From positions 75,940 through 139,939 of the forward strand of contig UQNE01000004.1 in NCBI GenBank assembly GCA_900542355.1: a stretch of DNA of 64,000 bases, read 5' to 3'. This DNA is from an uncultured Bacteroidales bacterium (lineage in GTDB: Bacteria > Bacteroidota > Bacteroidia > Bacteroidales > Paludibacteraceae). A program made the position numbers and the translations under genes. The notes beneath the pieces were generated by a model. That model saw only the letters and a program-made list of their open reading frames with translations, did not search any database and was not told the origin of the DNA. Positions within the stretch are counted from its first letter, which is position 1. Every line of letters begins with the position of its first letter. Shown one piece after another: positions 1-9,600 of this stretch.

Positions 1-126
1 CAGTTTGCTGCAGCACTATCAAAAGTGGATATCAAAGATGCCGGTTGCGATATTTTCTCTTGCTTGTCCGGCGCACAGGCAGGTTCGCAACTGAATCTTG
101 ACGCTGTGTATTTCTATAAGAAGTAA
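1..126 (+). CDS. C-terminal end of a secreted or surface protein (partial)
   Basis: An open frame runs from base 1 to a TAA at 124-126 and encodes the last 41 residues of a protein whose start lies outside the window. It ends in LNLDAVYFYKK. That ending resembles the end of the second domain of the protein at 18571 (YFDNVYFYNN) and is typical of beta-sandwich carbohydrate-binding domains in Bacteroidota surface proteins. Its position directly upstream of the glucanase genes suggests that it belongs to the same locus, perhaps as a glycan-binding protein. The function is inferred only from this short tail. Confidence 0.55.
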   Translation, partial: QFAAALSKVDIKDAGCDIFSCLSGAQAGSQLNLDAVYFYKK

Positions 127-138
127 TACTTTCCTATT

Positions 139-169
139 GCAATGAGGAGGCTGATTACCTCCTCATTGC
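139..169 (+). terminator. perfect 12-bp hairpin between the partial gene and the first GH16 gene
   Basis: GCAATGAGGAGG (139-150) and CCTCCTCATTGC (158-169) are perfect inverted repeats around a 7-nt loop. No T-run follows, so this could be a weak terminator, an mRNA-stabilising hairpin or an attenuator that sets expression of the glucanase operon relative to the upstream gene. Confidence 0.5.
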
Positions 170-179
170 CCTAAAACAA

Positions 180-1445
180 ATGAATATGCGTAAACATTTT
201 TATTTCTTATTATTGCTTTGTGCGGTAGTCGTGTCGGCTTGCCAAAGTGAACCTGATTTCTCGTTGAACCCTGCTTCTATACAGATGAAGGTGGGGGATA
301 TGCAGACGATTGAGTTGGTGGGCAATGCGGCCGATGTGTCGTGGAGTTCGTCCAACGACTCGGTGGCTACGGTGTATTATGGTGTGGTAACGGCAAAGGC
401 TATCGGTGCAACGACGATTGTGGCTCGCTCGGGCAAAAAAGAGGTAAATTGCCATGTGTTTGTGAGTGGTAGCGATGGGGCTACGCTACGTATAACGCCG
501 GGGATGGTATCGCTGAAGAAAGGGGAGACTTTCCAATTCCAATATGGTAATTCATACGAGTTGCCTATGACGTGGACATCAAGCGACGAGACGATAGCCA
601 AAGTATCAAGCGACGGGGTGGTTACTGCGTTGAAGAGCGGCAATGCCACTATTACGTTGGCAACCAACATCGAAACGGTGACGGCATTGGTGGCTGTAGA
701 GCACCAATACGGGGAGTATAAGTTGGTATGGAGCGATGAGTTCAACGGTACTGCCTTGGATGAGTCGGTATGGACGATACAAACCGGTGGCGCAGGTTGG
801 GGAAATAACGAAAAGCAATTCTATACAGGGCGCAGTGAGAATTTGCGTGTGGAAGGCGGCAACCTTGTTATAGAAGCTCGCAAGGAGCAATACGATAAGA
901 ACGAATATACTTCGGCACGCATTATGTCGAAGGGCAAAAAGACTTTTACGTATGGTAAGATGGAGGCGCGTATCTCGTTGCCTTCGGGTGGCGGATTATG
1001 GCCTGCGTTCTGGATGATGGGCAATACCGGCAGTTGGCCTCAATGTGGCGAGATTGATATCATGGAGTATGTCGGAAATGTGCCAAACCGTGTGTTAGGG
1101 ACATTGCACTCCACCAAGGACCGCTCGGGTAGCAAGAGCAGCAAGGCGTATTGGGGCGAGAATATAGAGGAGAACTACCATGTGTATGGCATTGAGTGGA
1201 CCAAAGAAGAGAAAAAAGGGCGCGATGTGATACGTTTCTATGTGGACGACAATGTATTCTCGGAGCAGGTGGAATCGGTAATAGATGACAACGATTATTG
1301 GCCGTTCAATAAGCCGCACTTCTTTATTATTAACTTGGCTGTCGGAGGTAATTTGGGTGGAGATGTTAAGGATGCTATTTTTGCCACACCACGTTTGATG
1401 AAAGTGGATTGGGTACGCGTTTACCAACGTGAAGAGATAGAATAA
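180..1445 (+). CDS. GH16 beta-1,3-glucanase (laminarinase-like) lipoprotein with two Big_2 domains
   Basis: A predicted surface lipoprotein that cleaves internal bonds of beta-1,3-glucans. The signal peptide ends in a lipobox (VSAC, Cys21). Residues about 25-95 and 100-173 are two bacterial Ig-like (Big_2) repeats that act as spacers. The GH16 catalytic domain covers about 178-420, with the family signature EIDIME at 291-296; Glu291 is the expected nucleophile and Glu296 the acid/base. Upstream aromatic motifs such as GGGLWPAFWMMGN fit laminarinase-type GH16. The next gene starts 1 bp after the stop, so they are almost certainly co-transcribed. An ATG two codons downstream is an equally possible start. 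Specificity for laminarin rather than mixed-linkage glucan is inferred from the GH149 and GH128 neighbours. Confidence 0.92.
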   Translation: MNMRKHFYFLLLLCAVVVSACQSEPDFSLNPASIQMKVGDMQTIELVGNAADVSWSSSNDSVATVYYGVVTAKAIGATTIVARSGKKEVNCHVFVSGSDGATLRITPGMVSLKKGETFQFQYGNSYELPMTWTSSDETIAKVSSDGVVTALKSGNATITLATNIETVTALVAVEHQYGEYKLVWSDEFNGTALDESVWTIQTGGAGWGNNEKQFYTGRSENLRVEGGNLVIEARKEQYDKNEYTSARIMSKGKKTFTYGKMEARISLPSGGGLWPAFWMMGNTGSWPQCGEIDIMEYVGNVPNRVLGTLHSTKDRSGSKSSKAYWGENIEENYHVYGIEWTKEEKKGRDVIRFYVDDNVFSEQVESVIDDNDYWPFNKPHFFIINLAVGGNLGGDVKDAIFATPRLMKVDWVRVYQREEIE

Positions 1446-1446
1446 T

Positions 1447-2697
1447 ATGTTCAGAGCAGGTCGGCATAGTGTGGTGATTGGTGCGATCTGTGCACTATTG
1501 AGCGGGTGCGTGTGCGTATGTCCGCCCGACTCGGAACTTCATTCAGGGATGCGCAAGAGTGCAAAACGAGGTGTGTCGTTTGATTTCAAACAAGCGGAAG
1601 ACCTTCCACCATTGTCGCCGTCCTGTTCGTGGGCATACAACTGGGGCAATACCCAAAACGCACAAGCGGCATTATGGTTCGATAGCAATGATATGGACTT
1701 CTGTCCGATGGCGTGGAACAATACCTACAATGCTGACGCTATTCGTCAATATGTACAGGCGCACCCTAAAACGAAGTATTTGCTTGGTTTCAACGAACCC
1801 AACTTGAAAGACCAATGCAATATGACTCCCGCCGAGGCGGCCGCGCATTGGGGCGAAGTGGTGGCGTTGGCAAACGAGTTGCACATAAAATTAGTCTCGC
1901 CCGCAATGAACTACGGTACGTTGGATGGCTATTCCGACCCCGTCAAGTGGTTAGATGAATTCTTCGCGCAACCTGGTGTTTCGATGGCTGATATCGATGC
2001 TATCGCTGTACATTGCTATATGTCCTCGCCTTCGGCAGTAAGGAACTACATCGAGATGTTCCGCAAATACGGCAAACCCGTTTGGCTGACGGAGTTTTGT
2101 GCCTGGGACCCTGTGCCAGGGAGCGTAGAGAGCCAGATGGACTATATGTGTACGGTGCTGAACTATTTGGAGCAGGAACCGTTGGTGGAGCGTTATGCAT
2201 GGTTTATGCCTCGCACCTCCTCCCCCGTGGACAAAGCCCCTTATATGCAGTTGCTGACTCATACATCGCCGGTTGAACTGACGGACTTGGGAGTGCTATA
2301 TACTTCATTCTCATCTTTTGACAAACAGGCATGGTTGCCCTTGGAGAACGGTATCGGAGCACATCAGTACGTGGCATTGAGCAATAATACAATAGCATTG
2401 CGGGTATCGGAGGAAAAGACCCCTTATATACAAGGTTTGCAGTCAGGAATGTGGGTGGACTACCAGGTGCGGAGTACTTCGGAGGAACCGTTGCAACTGA
2501 CTTATGCTACGATTGCGAGCAGTCAGATCTGTGTCTATGTGGACGATGTGGCGCAAGCCATAGTGGATGTGCCGAAAACGGCGGATATGCAAGCATGGAG
2601 TACGCTGAATACCGGTGTCCGGTGCGGCAAAGGTAGGCATACGGTGCGCCTCGAAATGCTGAAAGGAGTAATAAATCTGCAAGAATTGAAAAATTAG
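1447..2697 (+). CDS. GH128-type endo-beta-1,3-glucanase lipoprotein
   Basis: The N-terminus is a lipoprotein signal (LSGC, Cys21). Residues about 41-290 match the Asl1-like/GH128 glycosyl hydrolase catalytic core, a short TIM barrel. YLLGFNEPNL carries the likely acid/base Glu117, and PVWLTEFCAW carries the likely nucleophile Glu216. Residues about 300-416 look like an appended beta-sandwich of the carbohydrate-binding type. GH128 enzymes act on beta-1,3-glucans such as curdlan and laminarin, which agrees with the GH16 genes on both sides. The gene lies 1 bp after the previous GH16 and 2 bp before the next. Family assignment is from motif and fold pattern; the exact substrate is inferred. Confidence 0.82.
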   Translation: MFRAGRHSVVIGAICALLSGCVCVCPPDSELHSGMRKSAKRGVSFDFKQAEDLPPLSPSCSWAYNWGNTQNAQAALWFDSNDMDFCPMAWNNTYNADAIRQYVQAHPKTKYLLGFNEPNLKDQCNMTPAEAAAHWGEVVALANELHIKLVSPAMNYGTLDGYSDPVKWLDEFFAQPGVSMADIDAIAVHCYMSSPSAVRNYIEMFRKYGKPVWLTEFCAWDPVPGSVESQMDYMCTVLNYLEQEPLVERYAWFMPRTSSPVDKAPYMQLLTHTSPVELTDLGVLYTSFSSFDKQAWLPLENGIGAHQYVALSNNTIALRVSEEKTPYIQGLQSGMWVDYQVRSTSEEPLQLTYATIASSQICVYVDDVAQAIVDVPKTADMQAWSTLNTGVRCGKGRHTVRLEMLKGVINLQELKN

Positions 2698-2699
2698 AT

Positions 2700-4226
2700 A
2701 TGAAAAAGGTTTTGTTGGTTAGTGTCGGATTTGTATTTGCGTTGGTTCTCAACGCAAATGCATTTGCCGATTATCAGTTGGAACAGAACGAAGCAATTAA
2801 TTTGTTTAATGCGGCAACTACCACTATGGAGTGTTGGTCTATGCCGGGGTGGACCGGCGATGTACAAAAGAGTTTTGCCACATGGCAGAATGGCGAGTTG
2901 GTGCTGACGGTACCGGGACAATGCAGCGAGCGTTGGCAATGTCAGGTGAAACTCCAAACCAATGGCATTGTATTGAATAATGGCAAGACTTATATGTTCT
3001 CTTGCAATATGAACGCTTCACACGATATCAGTCTGGTAACCGTTAAATTGTTTGATGACTCACCTTTATCTGATGTGTCAAATCATACTCTCAAGGCGGG
3101 CAATAATACTGTCACAAATCCTGCTTTTCAGGGGGGGGCAGTAGGCAATGGTATCATCGTTTTCGACTTTGGCTATGCCGCCGGAGGAGATGTCATACGT
3201 GTAAACAATATCACATTGCAAGAGGGAGCGGCACAACCGGATCAACCTGTTGTGGACGGCTATACCTTGGTATGGAATGCCGACTTTACCCAGTCGTCGC
3301 TTAATTCCGCCGCATGGAATATCGAGGTGAACGGCGATGGCGGCGGCAACAACGAGTTGCAATACTACTGCGAGAAAGGTGTCCGCCTCGGTGTGGAACC
3401 CGCTACGGGGAAGCATTGTCTTATTCTCACTGCCACCAAGGAGAATTACTCGGGAAAAACCTGCACCTCGGGGCGTGTGAATTCGTTGGGCAAAACCTAT
3501 TTCAAGTATGGTAAGATAGAGGCACGTATCTGGTTTCCTAATACTGCCAACGGGCTATGGCCTGCTTTCTGGCTTATGGGCAACGATTTCAACGAGGTAG
3601 GTTGGCCGGCTTGTGGCGAGACCGATATTGTTGAACTTGGACATCAGGATGGTATCAATAGTGGTACACAGGACCGTTATTTCAATGGTGCAAGTCATTG
3701 GGGACCTCGTTGGGATGCGCATTATCAGTATGCCAACGCTATCACCAATTCCTATTCGGTGGAGGATGGTTTCCATACTTTCACATGTATCTGGAATGCA
3801 GAGAGGGTGTCCATGTATGTTGACTTGGATAAGTATCCTGATGCGCAGCCGTACTACGTGATAAATATCCCTGTCAGCAATGAGGATAATGCTACAGGTA
3901 AGTATTTCCACAAGGCTAACTTCATCATCTTCAACTTGGCTGTCGGCGGTAGTTTCCCCGGTATCTACGATATCAATGGGGTTACAGCCTTGCAGAATGG
4001 ACCGCGCTCGATGTATGTGGATTATGTACGTATCTATCAGCGCGGCGATGCGGGAGAGTCGTTCTATTCTGCTATGCCAAGCGATCCTGTCGAGGGTAAC
4101 TCAACAGGTTTGGAGAGTGTGTCTGATGAGGACGGAAAGGCACGCAAGATTCTGTATAATGGCAGGTTGTATATTCTTGTAGGAGAAACTCTGTATTCCG
4201 TTACCGGAGAGACAATCAAAAAATAA
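2700..4226 (+). CDS. secreted GH16 beta-glucanase with N-terminal CBM and T9SS-like tail
   Basis: A Sec signal peptide (residues 1-23) is followed by a beta-sandwich domain (about 30-178) closely similar to the N-terminal domain of the protein at 18571, including QWQ/RWQ-QVKLQ and the VFDFGYAA motif. This is probably a CBM4/9-like beta-glucan binder. The GH16 domain covers about 186-455. Its catalytic signature reads GETDIVE (Glu307, Asp309, Glu312), with Thr where Ile/Leu/Val is usual. The last 25 residues (NGRLYILVGETLYSVTG...) match the T9SS-like tail found on several other proteins here, so it is probably exported across the outer membrane. It differs from the flanking GH16 lipoproteins in being released or T9SS-anchored rather than lipid-anchored. 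Confidence 0.9.
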   Translation: MKKVLLVSVGFVFALVLNANAFADYQLEQNEAINLFNAATTTMECWSMPGWTGDVQKSFATWQNGELVLTVPGQCSERWQCQVKLQTNGIVLNNGKTYMFSCNMNASHDISLVTVKLFDDSPLSDVSNHTLKAGNNTVTNPAFQGGAVGNGIIVFDFGYAAGGDVIRVNNITLQEGAAQPDQPVVDGYTLVWNADFTQSSLNSAAWNIEVNGDGGGNNELQYYCEKGVRLGVEPATGKHCLILTATKENYSGKTCTSGRVNSLGKTYFKYGKIEARIWFPNTANGLWPAFWLMGNDFNEVGWPACGETDIVELGHQDGINSGTQDRYFNGASHWGPRWDAHYQYANAITNSYSVEDGFHTFTCIWNAERVSMYVDLDKYPDAQPYYVINIPVSNEDNATGKYFHKANFIIFNLAVGGSFPGIYDINGVTALQNGPRSMYVDYVRIYQRGDAGESFYSAMPSDPVEGNSTGLESVSDEDGKARKILYNGRLYILVGETLYSVTGETIKK

Positions 4227-4255
4227 TCTTTTCTATATCAACTTTTGGAAAATAA

Positions 4256-5245
4256 ATGATACAACAAATGTTTTTTCGTAAATTGCGCATATTGCTTTTG
4301 ACAACTCTTGTTGGTATGGTTTCATGCCAATCCAATTCGGCTTACACCCTCGTTTGGGAAGACAATTTCGATGCCGATACCATCAATACGGCATATTGGA
4401 ATATCGATGACAACGCCCGTGGTGGCGGCAATGCCGAGATGCAGTACTACACCCCGCGTAATGTGTCGATAGAGAACCACCCTGTTACGGGCGAGTCCTG
4501 TCTGGTGCTGAACGCAAAGCGCGAGGACTATGGCAATCGTCCTGCCACATCGGCACGTCTCAATACGCAGGACAAAGTTACTGTCCAATACGGCAAGATT
4601 GAAGCGCGTATCGCATTCCCCTACACCGCCGATGGCCTGTGGCCTGCTTTCTGGATGCTTGGCAACGACCTCGCTACCGACCTCGGCAACAACGATGACG
4701 TGGATGCCAAGGCGGAACAACTCGCACGCGAAGGACGCTGTGTCTGGCCGCGTTGTGGCGAAATCGACATCGTCGAGATGGGGCATAAAGACGGTATTGA
4801 GAAAGGATTGCAAGACCGTTATTTCAATGGTGCCGCTCATTGGGGCGAGGCATTCAATAATGGTAAGTATCCCAACAAAGCAGGTGTATGCGAGGCTCCT
4901 TATGCCGTACAAGGTGGATTTCACCTGTTTACGGTGGTATGGACGGAGGATAGTTTGGCTATGTATCTTGACCAAGACCAATATCCCGATGTAGCACCTT
5001 ATTTTGCGCTTTCGCTCCGCAATAAAGAACTAAACGAACCCGGGCATTACTTCAATAAGCCCTTCTATTTGGTACTGAACTTGGCAGTAGGCGGATTTTT
5101 CCCCGGTTTGCCCACTACGCCGAAATACCCGGAGGTTGTAACGGCAGACGACGATAACTTCCGCCGCATTACAGGATTGCCTGCCGACGGAACACCCGTG
5201 AAAATGTATGTAGATTACATCCGTGTATATCAACAAAACGATTGA
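4256..5245 (+). CDS. GH16 beta-glucanase lipoprotein, catalytic domain only
   Basis: The signal peptide ends in the lipobox MVSC (Cys24), followed directly by a single GH16 domain with the signature EIDIVE at 169-174 (Glu169 nucleophile, Glu174 acid/base). There are no Big_2 or CBM modules. An in-frame ATG four codons in (4268) would give a more typical signal peptide. Relative to the upstream GH16 there is an insertion of about 20 acidic residues (DLGNNDDVDAKAEQ) between the WMLGN strand and the catalytic strand, which could reshape the cleft or bind calcium. The GPH transporter follows 36 bp downstream. It probably trims oligosaccharides at the membrane before uptake. Confidence 0.9.
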   Translation: MIQQMFFRKLRILLLTTLVGMVSCQSNSAYTLVWEDNFDADTINTAYWNIDDNARGGGNAEMQYYTPRNVSIENHPVTGESCLVLNAKREDYGNRPATSARLNTQDKVTVQYGKIEARIAFPYTADGLWPAFWMLGNDLATDLGNNDDVDAKAEQLAREGRCVWPRCGEIDIVEMGHKDGIEKGLQDRYFNGAAHWGEAFNNGKYPNKAGVCEAPYAVQGGFHLFTVVWTEDSLAMYLDQDQYPDVAPYFALSLRNKELNEPGHYFNKPFYLVLNLAVGGFFPGLPTTPKYPEVVTADDDNFRRITGLPADGTPVKMYVDYIRVYQQND

Positions 5246-5281
5246 ACATTAGTAGCATTACAGATAAACTGATAGAGCCTT

Positions 5282-6652
5282 ATGAAACTGACAATCAAAG
5301 AGAAATTAGGGTATAGTCTTGGTGATACCGCATCGCACTTTGTGTGGGACTTGGTAGGTTTTTGGTTGCTTATCTTCTATACCGATATATATGGCCTGTC
5401 GCCTGCGATGGCGGGTGTGATTATGTTTGTGGGCAGTATATGGGATGCGGTGATGGATCCTGTCGTTGGTATTGTGTCTGACCGCACGGAGTCGCGTTGG
5501 GGTAAGTTCCGTCCGTACTTGTTGTTCGGTTCGGTGCCCTATGCTATCTTAGCGGTAATGGCTTTCTCAACGCCTAATTTCGGAGATACGGGTAAGTTTG
5601 TCTATGCGCTGATTACCTGCTTGCTGCTGCGTACGGCTTATGCGTTTGTCAACCTTCCCTATTCGTCGCTCGGAGCCGTGATGACCAACGACTCGAATGA
5701 GCGTGCGGGCTTGAATACCTATCGTTTTATAGCAGCCTATATAGGTCAGTTTATCGTAACGGGGGCTGCTCTCTACTTGGTAAAGTGGCTTGGTGCGATG
5801 GGTAACGACGGCGTAGTGAATCAGGCGCAGGGCTACCAATATACGGTAGCATTGTTCGGAGTACTGAGTATTGCATTCTTCTTGATTACTTTTGCAACGA
5901 CCAAAGAGCGTGTGAGTGCGCCTAAGAAACAAGACAACAATGTGTTGCGCGACTTTAAGTACCTCTTTATGAATAAGGCGTGGATTGTACTGACGGTGGT
6001 AGGCATTGTGTCGTTCATTATGTTTGCGATGCAGAATGCAGCGATAGCGTACTATTTTAAGTATTATATCCAAGACGCAGAGAATGTGCAACTCTTCAAT
6101 ATCCTCGGTACGGTGGCATTGATTGTGGCACTGCCGCTGTCGAAGCCCTTGGCTAAACGCTTTGGCAACAAGGCGGTGTATATCGGTTCATCGATTATCT
6201 CGGGTGTGTTTTTTGCGCTGATCTATGTGGCGGGCGATAATCTGCCATTGGTCTATACCTTTAATATATTAGCAAAGATGTCGTATGCTCCGGCAGTGCC
6301 GTTGCTATGGACTATGCTGGCGGATGTGGCAGACTACGGCGAATGGAAATTCAATCGCCGCACTACGGGTCTGACTTTCTCGGCATCGGTGTTGGCACAG
6401 AAACTCGGTTGGGCTATCGGTGCTGCGGCTGCGGGGTGGTTGCTGAGTGCAACGCATTTTGTAGCCAATGCGGATGTACAGTCGGACGAGGCAATGTTGG
6501 GTATTCGTCTGTTGGTGAGCGTGATACCAGGCGTGCTGTATGCTTCGTGCGCATTAGTGCTGGCGTTCTATGACCTCGATACGCAGACGATAGCGCAGAT
6601 GAAGACTGACTTGGAAGAACGGAGAGAAAACGAAACAACAATTAGAAAATGA
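5282..6652 (+). CDS. GPH-family sugar:cation symporter (MFS), probable laminari-oligosaccharide importer
   Basis: A 456-residue inner-membrane protein with about 12 hydrophobic segments. The N-terminal part has the glycoside-pentoside-hexuronide (MelB-like) hallmark: IWDAVMDPVVG followed by the DRTESRWGKFRPY loop. The C-terminal half contains the second helical bundle with MSYAPAVPLLWTMLADVADYGEW, also typical of the family. It sits between secreted glucanases and a cytoplasmic phosphorylase, so it is the best candidate for carrying glucan oligosaccharides into the cytoplasm. The phosphorylase gene begins 7 bp after its stop. The substrate is inferred only from context. Confidence 0.88.
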   Translation: MKLTIKEKLGYSLGDTASHFVWDLVGFWLLIFYTDIYGLSPAMAGVIMFVGSIWDAVMDPVVGIVSDRTESRWGKFRPYLLFGSVPYAILAVMAFSTPNFGDTGKFVYALITCLLLRTAYAFVNLPYSSLGAVMTNDSNERAGLNTYRFIAAYIGQFIVTGAALYLVKWLGAMGNDGVVNQAQGYQYTVALFGVLSIAFFLITFATTKERVSAPKKQDNNVLRDFKYLFMNKAWIVLTVVGIVSFIMFAMQNAAIAYYFKYYIQDAENVQLFNILGTVALIVALPLSKPLAKRFGNKAVYIGSSIISGVFFALIYVAGDNLPLVYTFNILAKMSYAPAVPLLWTMLADVADYGEWKFNRRTTGLTFSASVLAQKLGWAIGAAAAGWLLSATHFVANADVQSDEAMLGIRLLVSVIPGVLYASCALVLAFYDLDTQTIAQMKTDLEERRENETTIRK

Positions 6653-6659
6653 TATAGCA

Positions 6660-9600
6660 ATGAAAGCGAACGAGAATAACCAAAATACATTGACGCCGAA
6701 GGGCAGTTATGTAGTGATTGGCGAAGATAAATACTACCGGATAGAGAACTGCGACCAAATGCAGCCGTTCTTTATCAGCCTGGCAAGCGATACCGACCTA
6801 TGGATGTATATCTCCTCAACAGGTGGGCTTACATGCGGCAGACGCAACCCCGAGCAGGTGTTATTTCCGTACTACACCGATGATAAAATCACGGAGAACT
6901 ACGAACACACTGGCGCGAAGACGATGGTGCGCATGCTGCATAGCGAGACTTATGGGAATGTAGATTGGGCAAAGATGCCGGTCTGGGAACCTTTTACTGA
7001 CCGAAATATAGGTGTCTATCGTATCAGACGAAGCATTGCTAAGTCGGTAACGGGCAATAAGTTGCTCTTCATAGAGCAGAACCTCGACTTAGGTCTGACT
7101 TTTATGTATCAATGGGCGGCAGCCGACCGCTATGGCTGGGTGCGCCGTGCGATGCTGATCAACGATACCGACAAAGCAGCGGAGGTGGAGTTGATCGACG
7201 GATTGCAGAATGTGATGCCGTCGGGCGTGGAGCAGAAGACGCAGAATGTGTTCTCAACGCTGGTGGATGCCTATAAGAAGACCGAACTGGTAGAGGGTAG
7301 TGATATGGTGCTTTTCCGTATGGAGGCTATCTTGGTGGATCGGGCAGAGCCGAGCGAATCGCTGCGCTGCAACACGGTCTATACCTTGGGTATGCACGAT
7401 GTCGAGTATCAGACCTCCTCACGACAGATAGACGCTTTCCGCAGAGGCAGAACGATAGTAGCCGAACCCGAGTCAAAAGGCGTGCGCGGGGCTATATTGG
7501 CGCATACGCGTATGACCTTGGCGGGAGGCGAATCGCAGGCGTGGTATAATGTATGCGATGTAATGCAAGACGTAGCGCAAGTGCGTGAAAGTCTGCATTT
7601 TGCTAAGAGAGAAGACGCTATCGAGCAGGTGGAGAAAGCGATTGCTATTGCTACCGAGACATTGCGTGCTATTGTAGGGCAGAACGACGGTATTCAGCAG
7701 ACAGCCGACGAGGCAGGTATGGCTCGCCATTTCGCCAATACGCTCTTCAATACGATGCGTGGCGGGTTCTACTGCGACAATTATATGATTGAAGGACAGG
7801 CGTTTGCAAAACATATCGGGGTATTCAACCACGCTTTGGCTGAACAGTACAAAGGTTTCCTGACCTCGCTGCCAGAGAAAGTGTCCTACAGCCGACTGGA
7901 GGAGATGATACTGGCGCAGCAAGACCACCAGTTGCACCGTCTGTTTATGGAGTATCTGCCGATTACTTTCTCACGTCGTCACGGAGATCCGAGCCGTCCA
8001 TGGAATATGTTTGACATCCGCGTGAACGACAAAGACGGCAAACGCCTGATCTCGTACCAAGGCAACTGGCGCGACATCTTCCAAAACTGGGAGGCACTCT
8101 CGTTGTCATATCCCGACTATGTGAATGGTATCATTGCCAAGTTCCTCAACGCCACTACCGCCGACGGCTACAACCCCTATAAGGTTACTTCGGAGGGTAT
8201 TGATTGGGAGGTGATAGAACCGGAGAACCCGTGGTCGAATATCGGCTACTGGGGCGATCATCAGATCATCTATCTCTGCCGTTTGCTCGAACTGAGTTTT
8301 GCGCACAACCCCTTGGCATTGCGCGATATGCTCGGCAATCGTGAGTTCGCATTTGCCAATGTGCCGTACCGTTTCCGCTCCTACGATGAGATTGTGCGCA
8401 ATCCGAAAGATTCTATCTATTTTGATGACGACTTGCACAAGCATATCTTTGCGCTGCTGCCTACCTATGGGCAGGATGCACGCTTGGTGATGGACAAGCA
8501 CGAGCAGCCGTTGCTCGTAACTTTCACCGAGAAAGTGCTCATCACACTGCTTACCAAACTGAGCAATTTTATCCCCGAAGCGGGCGTATGGATGAATACC
8601 TTGCGTCCCGAATGGAACGATGCCAACAATGCGCTGGTAGGCTATGGTGCGTCGATGGTTACGCTATGCTACATGCGTCGTTTTGTAGGTTTCTTGAAGC
8701 AACTGTATGCGGGTGTGGACGCTTCGTATGCATTGTCGAAAGAAGTGGTGGTATTCCTGCGTGATGTGCTGTCGGCTTTTGCTAACCATGATGCTCTTTG
8801 CGAGGGCAAACGCCTCTGTTTCAACGATGAGACACGCCGTGCGTTTATCGATACGGTGGGGCGTGCAGGTGAGACCTACCGCAACGCCGTCTATGCAGGG
8901 CACTCGGGCGAGAAGGTAGAACTGAGTAGCGATTTGCTGTTGCAGTTCCTCGGCGAAGTGGAGACCTATATCGATGAGTCGATAGCCGTTAATCGCCGTG
9001 AGGACGGACTCTTCCACGCCTACAACCTTATCTCGTTTGGTACGCGAACAAAGACTGTAGGTATCACGCATCTGTATGAGATGCTCGAAGGACAGGTAGC
9101 CGTATTGTCGGCGGGTGTACTGACGCCCAACGAGGCTGCCGACTTGCTCGATGCTATGCGTCAATCGGCTTTGTATCGCGAGGATCAGCGCAGTTACATG
9201 CTCTATCCGAACCGCCGTCGTCCGTCGTTCTTGGAGAAGAACAATCTGCCGCAGGAGGCACTCAGTCTGCCGATTGTACAACGCTTGCTCGCTGATCATG
9301 CTACCGACCTGCTGGTACAGGACTGCGAAGGCGGGGTGCACTTCAATGCCGGATTCAACAATGCCGATTTCCTCAGCCGTGCTATCAACGCTTCGGCAGA
9401 GACTATCAGCGAGGAGGAACGAGGGCAGTTGCTCGATATCTATGAGCAGATGTTTAATCACCATGCATTCACCGGCCGTTCCGGGTCGTTCTACAAATAC
9501 GAGGGCTTGGGCTGTATCTATTGGCACATGGTCAGCAAACTCCTTGTGGCTATCGGTGAGAATATCCAAAATGCGTTGGATACCTGCGCCGACGCGGCTA

